A DNA stretch of 64,000 bases, from positions 124,001 to 188,000 of the forward strand of contig JALNZF010000001.1 of NCBI GenBank assembly GCA_023229435.1, given 5' to 3'. The position numbers and the translations under genes are program-made. Under the pieces are notes generated by a model that was given only the letters and a program-made list of their open reading frames with translations, was not told where the DNA came from and ran no database searches. Position 1 is the first letter of the stretch. Each line of letters starts with the position of its first letter. Shown one piece after another: positions 38,560-47,233 of this stretch. The stretch is from Nitrospirota bacterium (lineage in GTDB: Bacteria > Nitrospirota > UBA9217).

Positions 38560-39782
38560 CATTAAAACGAGTCGTCATAACCGGGATCGGCGTGGTTTCG
38601 CCTTTCGGCAACGGCCTGCCTGCTCTCATGAAGGGCATCGAGGAAGGCCGGAGCGCGGTGCGGCGCATGGAAGGATGGGACCAGTACATCGGCCTGCACA
38701 GTCTCGTCGGGGCAACGGTGGATATCAAGGACGAGAAGCGAATTCCGAGACAGAAACGGCGTTCCATGGGACGCATGAGCATCTTCGCGGCACAGGCCGC
38801 TGATGAGGCCATCGCTGACGCGGGTATCTCCCTTTCCGGCGAAGACCTGTGGCGGGTCGGCTGCGTCATAGGTTCTACCATGGGGAGCGCGAAAAGCATC
38901 AACGACGCCTTTGAGACCATGCTGCCGAACAAGGACCTGAGCCGGCTGAACTCGACCATGTTCTTTCAGTGCATGTCTCATACGGCTGCGGTGAACACGG
39001 CCCAGTACCTGGGACTGAACGGCACGATCATGGCGCCGGCCGCGGCCTGTGCGTCCGCCCTCCATGCCATCGGCACGGGGTACGATCTGATCAGGCTTGG
39101 GAGACAGGACGTCCTGCTCTGCGGCGGGGCCGAGGAGCTTCACCCGACGGTAACCGGGTCGTTCGACATCCTGTTCGCGACGTCGACAAAATATAATGAC
39201 ACGCCGCAGATAACTCCGCGGCCGTTCGACAAGGACCGGGACGGCCTGGTCTGCGGGGAAGGGAGCGGTCTGCTGGTCCTCGAGGACTACGAACGGGCGG
39301 TCAAGCGGAACGCAAAGATCTACGCAGAGATAATGGGCTACAGCACCACGGCGAACGGTCTTCACGTAAGCCAGTCGAACCGGGACTCCATGGTCGTCTG
39401 TATGCAGCAGGCGCTCCGCGACGCCCGTGTTCAGTCCGGAGAGGTCGATTATATCAACGCCCATGCCACGGCCACCCTTCAGGGAGACCAGGAGGAAGCA
39501 GAGGCCATCGGGCAGGTCTTCGGATCAGCAGTTCCGGTCAGCAGTCTGAAGGGGTATATCGGTCATACGCTCGGCGCTTCGGGCGCCATCGAGCTGGCTG
39601 CCTCGCTTGCGATGATGGAGCGGGGCGTGATCTACCCGACGCTGAACCTTGACGCCGTCAGTTCGGAATGCGAAGGGATACATCACGTAATGCAGCCGCT
39701 TAAAAAACAGATTAAGACCATTTTGAAGAACGGATTCGCCTTCGGCGGGATCAACGCGGCGCTGGTGTGCAGGAAGATATAA
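38556..39782 (+). CDS. Beta-ketoacyl-ACP synthase (FabF-type), catalytic
   Basis: Elongating condensing enzyme of 408 residues. The catalytic triad is seen: C165 (AAACASALHAIG), H303 (NAHATATLQGD) and H337 (GHTLGASGAIE). The usual GEGSGLLVLED and final FGGINAALVC motifs are present. It overlaps the oxidoreductase by ATGA and lies two genes from an ACP, so the three probably act together. In aryl polyene loci a FabF-like KS (ApeR- or ApeO-type) extends the chain with malonyl units. This is one of three KS proteins in the cluster with an intact active Cys. Confidence 0.93.
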   Translation: MTLKRVVITGIGVVSPFGNGLPALMKGIEEGRSAVRRMEGWDQYIGLHSLVGATVDIKDEKRIPRQKRRSMGRMSIFAAQAADEAIADAGISLSGEDLWRVGCVIGSTMGSAKSINDAFETMLPNKDLSRLNSTMFFQCMSHTAAVNTAQYLGLNGTIMAPAAACASALHAIGTGYDLIRLGRQDVLLCGGAEELHPTVTGSFDILFATSTKYNDTPQITPRPFDKDRDGLVCGEGSGLLVLEDYERAVKRNAKIYAEIMGYSTTANGLHVSQSNRDSMVVCMQQALRDARVQSGEVDYINAHATATLQGDQEEAEAIGQVFGSAVPVSSLKGYIGHTLGASGAIELAASLAMMERGVIYPTLNLDAVSSECEGIHHVMQPLKKQIKTILKNGFAFGGINAALVCRKI

Positions 39783-39817
39783 GCGCAAAAATTGACAAAG
39801 TCGTAATTAGTATTGAC

Positions 39818-39898
39818 TCACACAAAGCCACGAAGCCACGGAGAGGAAAATTCTCCCCACTCATTAACTTTTCTTCGTGCCTTTGTGCCTTCGTGTGA
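39818..39898. repeat. CACGAAG/CTTCGTG hairpin element
   Basis: TCACACAAAGCCACGAAG at the left pairs with CTTTGTGCCTTCGTGTGA at the right across about 40 bases, in the gap between KS and ACP genes. No T-run follows, so termination is uncertain. Confidence 0.75.
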
Positions 39899-39959
39899 AA
39901 TTTTTGTTTTATTCGAATTTGTAAAATTTGTTATTTGAAATTAGTTTTCCGGAGGAATC

Positions 39960-40226
39960 ATGATCGATCAGGAGATCATCAACAAGATCAATAAAGTGTT
40001 CGAGGAATCCTTTGAGATCGAGAAGGAGCGTCTTGTCCCCGAGGCGCATATCTTCACTGACCTGGGACTCGACAGCCTGGATATCGTCGACCTGGTGGTC
40101 GCGCTCCAGAACGCCTTTGGCGTCAAGATCAGGAACGAGGAAAAGGTCAGGGACATCCGGACGCTTCAGGACATCTACCAGTTCATATCCTCGCTGAAGA
40201 CCGAGGAAAACAAAACGAGCGTTTAG
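39960..40226 (+). CDS. Acyl carrier protein (cluster ACP 1)
   Basis: An 88-residue acidic ACP. The phosphopantetheine site is the Ser of LGLDSLDIVDL (about residue 40). A helical layout with VVALQNAFGVKI and the later IRTLQDIYQFI fits the family. It carries the growing chain or the starter for the KS enzymes nearby. The ATG has a TCCGGAGGAATC ribosome site. The acyltransferase at 40229 starts two bases after its stop, so the two are translationally coupled, which hints that this ACP donates to that enzyme. It differs from the ACPs at 55939 and 59936, so the three are not recent copies. Confidence 0.94.
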   Translation: MIDQEIINKINKVFEESFEIEKERLVPEAHIFTDLGLDSLDIVDLVVALQNAFGVKIRNEEKVRDIRTLQDIYQFISSLKTEENKTSV

Positions 40227-40228
40227 CG

Positions 40229-40981
40229 ATGTTGTATAGGATCAAACTGTTTCTTCTGAATCTGTATTTTTATACGTTCTTTGTATTATTATCCGCGATC
40301 GCGATCCCGGCGCTGACGCTGATGGTCGCGATCTCGAGGATTTTCCTGTCGCACCGTCTGACCATGAAACGGTTTCGCCGCGCCATCAGCTGGTATGGGA
40401 TACTCATTACGTCGATCCCGTATCCGATTATCAAGCTCCGGTATGAGGATCTTGGGAAGAATGGAGCGGAAGAACCGTTCATCTTTGTCTGCAACCATCG
40501 TGCGGCATCTGACGCATTCCTCATGTGCGTCCTGCCGCATGAGTGCGTGCAGATCGTGAATGTCTGGCCCTTCAGGATACCCGTGCTCGGACTGTACGCG
40601 AGGTTTTCCGGATACCTGAATATCAGGATGATGTCCCACGAACAATTCATGGCGCAAGCGACGAAATTGCTGTCGGACGGCGTCTCGATCATCTTCTTTC
40701 CCGAGGGTACGCGTTCTGCGAGCAGGACTATGGGGAGTTTTCACGGCGCGGCGTTTCGTTTGGCGCTTGAGTCAAAGGCATCCGTGGTCCCGCTCTGCAT
40801 CACCGGGAACGAAAATATCCCGCCCAAGGGGTCGCTGCTTCTGCGTCCCGGTACGATACGAGTACGCAGGTTGCCGGCCATTACCTGGAATGAGTATAAG
40901 GACCTGAATGCCTTCGCCTTCAAGAACAGGGTGTGGCATATCATCGATAAAGAGTTGTCCGTTATGGAGAACGATTCATGA
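40229..40981 (+). CDS. PlsC-like 1-acylglycerol-3-phosphate O-acyltransferase family protein
   Basis: Membrane-bound acyltransferase of 250 residues. A hydrophobic segment at about 8-35 (LFLLNLYFYTFFVLLSAIA) is followed by the family motifs NHRAASD (HX4D) and FFPEGTRSASRTMGSF. Residues after PLCITGNENIPPKG match motif IV. It may move the cluster's acyl chain from ACP to a glycerolipid or similar acceptor, as PlsC homologues are suspected to do in aryl polyene loci. It starts two bases after the ACP stop. A decayed repeat follows its stop. Confidence 0.88.
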   Translation: MLYRIKLFLLNLYFYTFFVLLSAIAIPALTLMVAISRIFLSHRLTMKRFRRAISWYGILITSIPYPIIKLRYEDLGKNGAEEPFIFVCNHRAASDAFLMCVLPHECVQIVNVWPFRIPVLGLYARFSGYLNIRMMSHEQFMAQATKLLSDGVSIIFFPEGTRSASRTMGSFHGAAFRLALESKASVVPLCITGNENIPPKGSLLLRPGTIRVRRLPAITWNEYKDLNAFAFKNRVWHIIDKELSVMENDS

Positions 40982-41009
40982 GAGGAAAATTCCAAAGAAG
41001 AACCTTTTT

Positions 41010-41118
41010 ATCCGCAGATTTCGCAGATGAGCGCAGATTTTTAAAATAATAAATTTAGATTTGATTTAATCTGTGAAATCTGTGTAATCTGCGGATAATA
41101 TTTTGCCTGAGCCGTTAC
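41010..41118. repeat. Inverted-repeat element with CTGAGnnGTTAC end, copy C, left end lost
   Basis: TTTATCCGCAGATTTCGCAG at the left and AATCTGTGTAATCTGCGGAT near the right form a long hairpin. The right end CTGAGCCGTTAC (41107-41118) matches the copies at 50735-50877 and 62733-62899, but the matching left end GTAAC is gone. It covers a possible TTG start upstream of the ligase gene. Confidence 0.75.
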
Positions 41119-41153
41119 GGAATTTATTGGTAATTTGGCGCTTATCAAACCGT

Positions 41154-42458
41154 ATGATCGAATTCGACCGAAATAAGAAGCTGGAATTCTCCGCTCCGGG
41201 GGAGATCAGGATGGTGCAGGAAGGTATGCTGAAAAAGCATGTCCAATATTGCGCTGATCATTCTCCCTATTACCGGCAGTTGTTCCGTGAGCAGGGGATA
41301 GACGCCGGAGCGGTTACGCTCGACCGGTTGAGCGATCTCCCGCTTACGGACAAAACCGCGCTCAGTCTTCGTAATGAGGATTTTCTTGCTGTGCCGATGT
41401 CCCGGGTCGTGGACATCGTCCTGTCATCAGGGACCACGGGCAAGCCGACCAAGATGATGTATACTGAGAACGATCTCAGGCGGTTGGCTTACAACGAAGA
41501 GATCTCCTTCACGAGCTGCGGATTGACTCGGGACGATATCGTCCTGCTGACCTGTACCATGGACCGCTGCTTCATCGCAGGGCTTGCGTACTTTTCAGGT
41601 GTCCGGAGCCTGGGCGCGGCGGCTATCAGGAACGGGTTGAGCAGTGTTGACAGCCATTTCGAGATCCTCCGGCGCCTCGCACCGACCGCCCTGGTGGGTG
41701 TGCCGACGTTCCTGCTCAAACTGGGGCAGTTTGTGCAATCCCAGGGCATCGACCCGCGATCGCTTGGCGTGAAAAAAATGATCTGTATCGGCGAGCCCGT
41801 GAGGGACCGCATGCTTGCTTTTCTTCGGGTGGGCGAGAACCTGGAAGCGGTCTGGGGGGCGAAGGTCTATTCGACCTATGCATCCTCCGAGACCATTACC
41901 TCATTCTGCGAGTGCACGGCACAGCAGGGCGGACACCTGCATCCCGACCTGGCGATCGTCGAGATCGTGAACGACCGGGGTGAGCTGCTTCCGGGCGGGG
42001 AATCCGGCGAGGTCGTGGTAACGCCGTTGAATATCGAAGGCATGCCGTTGCTGCGGTTTCAGACCGGGGATGTGAGTTTTCTGATCGACGAACCGTGCGA
42101 CTGCGGACGGCAATCGCTCCGCCTGGGCCCCATCCTCGGGAGAAAGAAACAGATGATAAAGTTTCGCGGGACGACGCTGTATCCGAACTCGATCTACACG
42201 GTCCTTGATTCGTTTCCCGGGATCAGCGAGTACTCCGTGATTGCGACCAGCGACTACGACCTCTCCGATGTGATCATGGTCCAGGTCGCCGTGAACGACG
42301 CATCCTGTTCAGCGGCCATGATCATGGAAAAGCTCCAGGCGCACCTGCGGGTGAGGCCCGAGGTTGTCATCGTGAGCGAGGAAAGCGTGAAGCGTGATGT
42401 ATACCCCGGGAATTCCCGGAAACCAATTCGATTTGTGGATAAGAGAAAAAAAATATGA
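41154..42458 (+). CDS. AMP-dependent acyl/aryl-CoA ligase, phenylacetate-CoA ligase-like
   Basis: Activates a carboxylic acid with ATP; by position it probably loads the starter unit (an aromatic acid in known aryl polyene loci, ApeH-type). Family motifs are present: VLSSGTTGKPTKMMYT (P-loop-like), YASSETITSFCECT, GELLPGGESGEVVVTPLN and LLRFQTGDVSFL. The ATG at 41154 gives 434 residues. An upstream TTG at 41103 lies in repeat DNA (copy C) and is unlikely. The ribosome site is poor. The gene overlaps the radical SAM-hotdog gene by four bases. Whether the acceptor is CoA, ACP or pantetheine cannot be told from the sequence. Confidence 0.85.
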   Translation: MIEFDRNKKLEFSAPGEIRMVQEGMLKKHVQYCADHSPYYRQLFREQGIDAGAVTLDRLSDLPLTDKTALSLRNEDFLAVPMSRVVDIVLSSGTTGKPTKMMYTENDLRRLAYNEEISFTSCGLTRDDIVLLTCTMDRCFIAGLAYFSGVRSLGAAAIRNGLSSVDSHFEILRRLAPTALVGVPTFLLKLGQFVQSQGIDPRSLGVKKMICIGEPVRDRMLAFLRVGENLEAVWGAKVYSTYASSETITSFCECTAQQGGHLHPDLAIVEIVNDRGELLPGGESGEVVVTPLNIEGMPLLRFQTGDVSFLIDEPCDCGRQSLRLGPILGRKKQMIKFRGTTLYPNSIYTVLDSFPGISEYSVIATSDYDLSDVIMVQVAVNDASCSAAMIMEKLQAHLRVRPEVVIVSEESVKRDVYPGNSRKPIRFVDKRKKI

Positions 42459-43942
42459 AATCCTGTCAGAGCCGTATTTACGGCGCGGAATTCTCCCATC
42501 AGGAGGTCGCCGAAGCCGTCCGTGAGGGCAGGTTGCTTTCCATGGAGATGGAGTTCAACAAGAACTGCAATTTTCGTTGTCTCTACTGCTATGCTTCGGA
42601 CAGCAACGTCAACCGGAACGAGCTGAGCAAACATGAGTTCCTTGACCTCATCAACCAGGCCAGGGAACTGGGCGCGAGAAAGATCATCGTCCTCGGCGGC
42701 GAGCCCATGCTCTATCCCCCTATCATCGAGATGATCCAGTACATCAGGGGACTCGGCATGGACATCGAACTCTTCACGAACGGGACGAACATCACGCTTG
42801 AGATGGCCCGGACACTGTATGACCTCGGCGTGCGCGTGGTACTCAAGATGAACACGTTCGAGGAAAAGATCCAGGACATGCTCTCGGGAAGGAAAGGCGC
42901 GTATGCCCAGATACATGAAGCCTTCAACAACCTGAAACTGGCCGGCTATCCATCGGCGGACCGTTTCATGGGCATCAGCACGGTTGTTTGTCAGCAGAAC
43001 ATCGATGAGCTCCCGAGGATGTGGGAGTGGCTGCGGGACCAGAACATCGCACCCTATTTCGAGATGATCACCCCGCAGGGCGGCGCTAAAGAACACAATA
43101 TGCTTGAAGTCGATTCCCGGCAGATCGAAGAGCTTTTTCACCGGATCTCCCGGATCGACCGGAAAAAATACGGACACACCTGGGACCCCAAGCCTCCGCT
43201 CGTGGGCGGAGAGTGTCTTCGTCACCAGTTCTCCTGCGCGGTCAACTCCGAAGGCTTTGTGCAGCCGTGCGTAGGGGTTACGATCCCGATCGGCAATGTC
43301 CGAAAACAACGGCTCAAGGACATTCTGCGGGAGAGTGAGGTGGTCCAGGACCTCAAGAACTATACCGAGACCATCAAAGGGCCGTGCAGCGAATGCGAAC
43401 GGTTGAGCGAATGTTACGGCTGCCGGGGAGCGGCATACCAGATGACCGGCGACTACCTGGCTTCCGACCCCCTGTGCTGGAAGAACCTGGATAAACGGGA
43501 TGATATCATGTTCCTGCCGGTGGATGCCAGTCAGCTCGTTCCGCATAAACAGCCCATGCTGCTCATCGACCGGCTCCTCGAGATCCAGGAGCGGGCGTCC
43601 CTGTCCGAGATGATCGTGCGCGCGGACATGATATTTGTGGGGAAGGACGGGAAGCTCGATGATGCTTCGTATCCCGAGATCATATCCCAGGCTATCGCCG
43701 CACAGGAGGGATTTCGAAAGCTCGGGAGCCGTAGTCCCCAGCAGGAAGGCTTCCTGCTGGGCATCAAGAACCTCGCGATCACCGGAAGCGCGTGCGTCGG
43801 CGATACCCTTCGCATATCAGTGTTCAAGGTCGCGAGGTATGGAGACTTCGGCATCATCCAGGGAGAGGTCAGGAATGGCGATACCCTGATCGCCAGCGGA
43901 GAAGTAAAGGTCTGGCAGGGCGATAGCAAGGCGGCCGTATGA
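42455..43942 (+). CDS. Radical SAM/SPASM enzyme fused to a hotdog dehydratase-like domain
   Basis: A 495-residue fusion. Residues about 28-250 form a radical SAM barrel with CNFRCLYC (C38, C42, C45) for the [4Fe-4S] cluster and GGEPMLYP. A SPASM-like region follows (CAVNSEGFVQPCVG, then CSECERLSECYGCRGAAY), expected to hold auxiliary clusters. Residues about 352-495 resemble ApeP-type 3-hydroxyacyl-ACP dehydratases (VPHKQPMLLIDRLLE, then QEGFLLGIKNLAI and VGDTLRI). The His in PHKQP and a later acidic residue are candidates for catalysis. The join is in one clean frame, with no stop or repeat at the boundary. The ligase gene overlaps it at the start (ATGA) and the LolA gene at the end. Dehydration is known for the hotdog family; the radical reaction is unknown. 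Confidence 0.85.
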   Translation: MKSCQSRIYGAEFSHQEVAEAVREGRLLSMEMEFNKNCNFRCLYCYASDSNVNRNELSKHEFLDLINQARELGARKIIVLGGEPMLYPPIIEMIQYIRGLGMDIELFTNGTNITLEMARTLYDLGVRVVLKMNTFEEKIQDMLSGRKGAYAQIHEAFNNLKLAGYPSADRFMGISTVVCQQNIDELPRMWEWLRDQNIAPYFEMITPQGGAKEHNMLEVDSRQIEELFHRISRIDRKKYGHTWDPKPPLVGGECLRHQFSCAVNSEGFVQPCVGVTIPIGNVRKQRLKDILRESEVVQDLKNYTETIKGPCSECERLSECYGCRGAAYQMTGDYLASDPLCWKNLDKRDDIMFLPVDASQLVPHKQPMLLIDRLLEIQERASLSEMIVRADMIFVGKDGKLDDASYPEIISQAIAAQEGFRKLGSRSPQQEGFLLGIKNLAITGSACVGDTLRISVFKVARYGDFGIIQGEVRNGDTLIASGEVKVWQGDSKAAV

Positions 43943-44853
43943 TGATGAACAAAAATAGCGGGAAAGGGGGGGCCGTTCTCTTCCTGATCCTCTTTATCCT
44001 GGTGCACGCTGGACAGGTTTTCGCAAAGGACATGAAAACTGATGCTGCGCCGGAATCAACCGATCTGTCCGCAGTGCTGAACAGCATCGGGAAAAAGGTC
44101 TCGGACTTCAAGACCCTTAAAACGGATTTCACCCAGGAAAAAGAGATGGCCATGTTCAAGGAGAAACTCGTGCTTAGGGGCAGGATCTATCTCCAGAAAC
44201 CGAACAAGGTCGCCTGGCATGTGGATAAGCCGCTCCGGTATTCCGTCCTGATCACTGATACATTCATCCGTCAGTGGGACGAAGACACGGACCAGGTCCA
44301 GGAACTCTCGTTGACGAAAAACCCGATGTTCCAGAACGTGATCAAGCAGTTGACGGTCTGGTTCTCCGGCGAGTACGGCTTACTTCTTGAGACCAATGAT
44401 GTGCGGCTGGTGAAACGCAGTCCCCTGACGATCGAGTTCTCTCCCCGCGCGAATAATGACTCCCGGAAGGTGATCAAGAACATCACGATTACCTTCCGAC
44501 AGGACGAGACCTATTTACAGCAGATCCGTATGCAGGAACTGAGCGGCGATATCACCACGATCACGTTCACGAACACGCTCCTGAATGCGCCTCTCGACAG
44601 CAGCGACTTTGAGGTCCGCCCCATTGGAAAACATAGTTCTCTAACAATCATGGACAGCAAGGGAATGCAACTATCGCTTGTGAATGTTGACCATCCTCTT
44701 GGAGACCTCGGATTCTCTAACGGGGTTCACCCCGTTAGAGAACGGAGTACCTCCTTGTTCTCCGATAACGTTCATATCCAACTATCCCGAAAGGATGTTG
44801 TGGAAGGTCATCGTGCGCCGGTGGCCTTCTCTAACGGGGTAAAGCATGTTTGA
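43939..44853 (+). CDS. LolA-like outer-membrane lipoprotein carrier with repeat-derived tail
   Basis: Periplasmic carrier of 304 residues of the LolA type, as found in aryl polyene loci next to an MMPL exporter, suggesting a role in moving the lipid product to the outer membrane. A signal peptide (VLFLILFILVHAGQVFA) precedes the fold: FKTLKTDFTQEKEMAMFKE, GRIYLQKPNKVAWHV and LNAPLDSSDFEVRP are typical. The usual protein ends near residue 230; the last 75 residues (from about 44630) are encoded by repeat-rich DNA including a TTCTCTAACGGGGT palindrome. The ATGA overlap with the upstream gene fixes the start. The tail overlaps the MMPL start by 8 bases. Confidence 0.87.
   Translation: MMMNKNSGKGGAVLFLILFILVHAGQVFAKDMKTDAAPESTDLSAVLNSIGKKVSDFKTLKTDFTQEKEMAMFKEKLVLRGRIYLQKPNKVAWHVDKPLRYSVLITDTFIRQWDEDTDQVQELSLTKNPMFQNVIKQLTVWFSGEYGLLLETNDVRLVKRSPLTIEFSPRANNDSRKVIKNITITFRQDETYLQQIRMQELSGDITTITFTNTLLNAPLDSSDFEVRPIGKHSSLTIMDSKGMQLSLVNVDHPLGDLGFSNGVHPVRERSTSLFSDNVHIQLSRKDVVEGHRAPVAFSNGVKHV
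44713..44742. repeat. TTCTCTAACGGGGT palindrome in the LolA-like gene
   Basis: Two 14-base arms, TTCTCTAACGGGGT and ACCCCGTTAGAGAA, with a two-base loop, in frame in the C-terminal tail. A third half copy lies at 44827-44840, six bases before the MMPL start codon. The core CTAACGGGGT is shared with the insertion in the deacetylase gene at 56336. Confidence 0.85.
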
Positions 44854-47233
44854 AAAGTATTTCTCGCTGCTGTACCAGTTCGTGCACCGGCACAAACAAG
44901 GGGTGCTCGCGACCGTACTCCTGGTCACGGTTGCCGCCGGCGCAGGGCTTTTCTTTGTCCCTTATGAAGGCAATATCGATATCATGCTCCCGCCGGACCC
45001 GGAGATCACCCGCAGCATGGATTTTCTCCGCGACTCGAGCCTTTCCGACAAGATTATTATCTCCCTGGCCCTGACCGATCCGTCCAAAGGGAAGCAGGAC
45101 CTCTTCCTGGCCGTCGATGAGCTGGCGGCATCGCTTCAACCGCCGCTCTTCACAAGCGTGATCACGGGAGTCTCCGTGGCCGACGCCATGGAGGAATTCT
45201 CGGTCCTGCAGTACGCGCCGCAGATCCTCGGCGAGGAGGATCTCGCAGCCATCGACCGCCAGTTGACGCCGAAAGCGGTTTCCGAAAAGATGCAGGCGAT
45301 CTACCTCCAGTCGCTCAGACCCGAGAGCGTCTTCATGACCTCCTTATCGCGCACAGACCCCCTGAGCATCAAAACGCTGCTGCTCGGCAAGTTGCGGGCG
45401 CTCCCGGCCTCGATGGGTTTTGATGTCGCCATCGAGGATGGCCGTTTCATCAGCCGCGATGGACGTCATGCCCTGCTCATCATCCAGACCCCGGTCAAGA
45501 TGATGGACAGCCGGAAGAGCAAGGAGCTGGTGCAGGCGCTGGAGGAGCGCATCAACAAGCTGCCGGGGTACGTGTACGCCGACGTCATCGGCGGCCATCT
45601 TCACACGGTCAGCAACGAACGGGTGATCAAACGGGACATCGCTGTCGCTTCCCTCATCGCCACGATCGCCTTCTTCCTGCTCTTTTTTCTCGCGTTCCGC
45701 GACGCCCGGGCGATGTTCGTATTCATCTTCCCGCTGATCGCCGTCATATGGGGCGTCATTCTGCTGGCCGGCATTGAACACACACTATCGTACCTGGTCA
45801 TCGGGTTCGGCACGGCCATTGTGGGAATCTCCGACTACGGATTGATCGTCTATATCGCCATGAAACGGGGCACCGGCACGTCGCAGCCCGTACAGCTCGC
45901 CAAGCTTGTGTTCATTGATGCCATTACGACAATCTTCAGCTTCGTTGTCCTGTATTTTTCCCATATCCGCGGATACCATCAGCTGGCATTGTTCTCGATC
46001 ATCTGCCTCCTTATCTGCCTTCTCTTTTCGCTCTTCGTGCTGCCGTTGACCCTTTCCTGGAAACGATATGCGATCGTGGAAGATCCGACCGTCGGCGACC
46101 GGCTGAAGAACATCCAATGGCCCGCAAAGCTCACGGTCGGGATCTGGGCAATCGTTACCATCATCTTTTTCATCCTGTCCCTGTCAATCAAGCTCGACAG
46201 CGACGTAAAAAAACTCGACGGCAGCGGACCGGAGGTGCTGCAGGCCGAGCGATCGTTCCATGAGGTATGGGGCGGAAAGACCAATCAGGCGATCCTGGTG
46301 GTCACGGGCGCAAGCCTCGAGGAAGCCATGGAAAAGAACGATCGGGTCTTCCGCGAGGCAATGAAGACAATCAGCGGAGAGGAATTTACCAGCCTTGCGA
46401 TGTTCTGGCCGGCTGAAAAGAACCGAAGGGAAAATCAGGAACGCTGGGACCGTTTCTGGAGTCAGGGGCGGGAACGCAGGTTGAAGGAACTGATCAGGCA
46501 AACGTCCGCTGAATACGGCTTCTCGGAGCGCGCGTTTACGCCGTTCTTCGACGGATTGTATGCTCATCAACGCGCTGCAGCGGATCCCGGCGGCATGATT
46601 GCGCGGCTGCAGGACCGGTTCGTGATACAGAAGAACGGAGAATACCGGATCATGTCGTTCTTCCCGGACGAACCGAAGAATTTCGACCCGCTGTCCGCAT
46701 TGACGAAAAAGTTTCCCGGCACGTTCATTGTATCGGGCAAGGCATTGTCCTCGTCGATATCCGCATATACGGCGAGGGAAGCGATGATCCTCGCCCCGCT
46801 CGCGGTCCTCTTTAACGTCGTGCTGGCCTGGCTCTTTTTCAGGAAATGGAAAGAGACGCTGATCGCGCTCGTCCCGCTCGTGACCGGCGCCATCTGGCTG
46901 CTCGGCTTCATGGCGATTTTCAAGATGCCGCTGAACGTCATCAGTATCGTTGCCGGCATTATCGCGAGCGGCGTTATCGTGGACTACGGGATCGGGATAA
47001 CGTATGAATACAGCCGCAACCTTCACTTCGGCGCTGTTATGGCAATGACCTTGTCCGCGGCATCCAACGTGATCGGAGCGGGGGCGCTGCTCTTCGCGCA
47101 TCATCCCGCCTTTTTTTCCACGGGCGTTGCCATGGTCATCTCCATGGTCGCGGGATATCTTTCCTCGGTGATCGTGATACCGTCCCTGTGCAGAATCCTG
47201 AAGATTTCGAAACAGGACGGTCAACTGCAATGA
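44846..47233 (+). CDS. MMPL-family RND-type exporter
   Basis: Inner-membrane exporter of 795 residues, with the twofold RND layout: a hydrophobic N-terminal segment, a large periplasmic loop, a block of helices at about 260-420 (IAFFLLFFLAFRDARAMFVF, VIGFGTAIVGISDYGLIVYI), a second loop, and a second block at about 640-785 (ISIVAGIIASGVIVDYGIG). It resembles the exporter of aryl polyene loci and would use proton motive force to move a lipid product. It overlaps the LolA gene and is followed by a DUF3261 lipoprotein gene with an ATGA overlap, so the three are translationally coupled. Confidence 0.92.
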   Translation: MFEKYFSLLYQFVHRHKQGVLATVLLVTVAAGAGLFFVPYEGNIDIMLPPDPEITRSMDFLRDSSLSDKIIISLALTDPSKGKQDLFLAVDELAASLQPPLFTSVITGVSVADAMEEFSVLQYAPQILGEEDLAAIDRQLTPKAVSEKMQAIYLQSLRPESVFMTSLSRTDPLSIKTLLLGKLRALPASMGFDVAIEDGRFISRDGRHALLIIQTPVKMMDSRKSKELVQALEERINKLPGYVYADVIGGHLHTVSNERVIKRDIAVASLIATIAFFLLFFLAFRDARAMFVFIFPLIAVIWGVILLAGIEHTLSYLVIGFGTAIVGISDYGLIVYIAMKRGTGTSQPVQLAKLVFIDAITTIFSFVVLYFSHIRGYHQLALFSIICLLICLLFSLFVLPLTLSWKRYAIVEDPTVGDRLKNIQWPAKLTVGIWAIVTIIFFILSLSIKLDSDVKKLDGSGPEVLQAERSFHEVWGGKTNQAILVVTGASLEEAMEKNDRVFREAMKTISGEEFTSLAMFWPAEKNRRENQERWDRFWSQGRERRLKELIRQTSAEYGFSERAFTPFFDGLYAHQRAAADPGGMIARLQDRFVIQKNGEYRIMSFFPDEPKNFDPLSALTKKFPGTFIVSGKALSSSISAYTAREAMILAPLAVLFNVVLAWLFFRKWKETLIALVPLVTGAIWLLGFMAIFKMPLNVISIVAGIIASGVIVDYGIGITYEYSRNLHFGAVMAMTLSAASNVIGAGALLFAHHPAFFSTGVAMVISMVAGYLSSVIVIPSLCRILKISKQDGQLQ

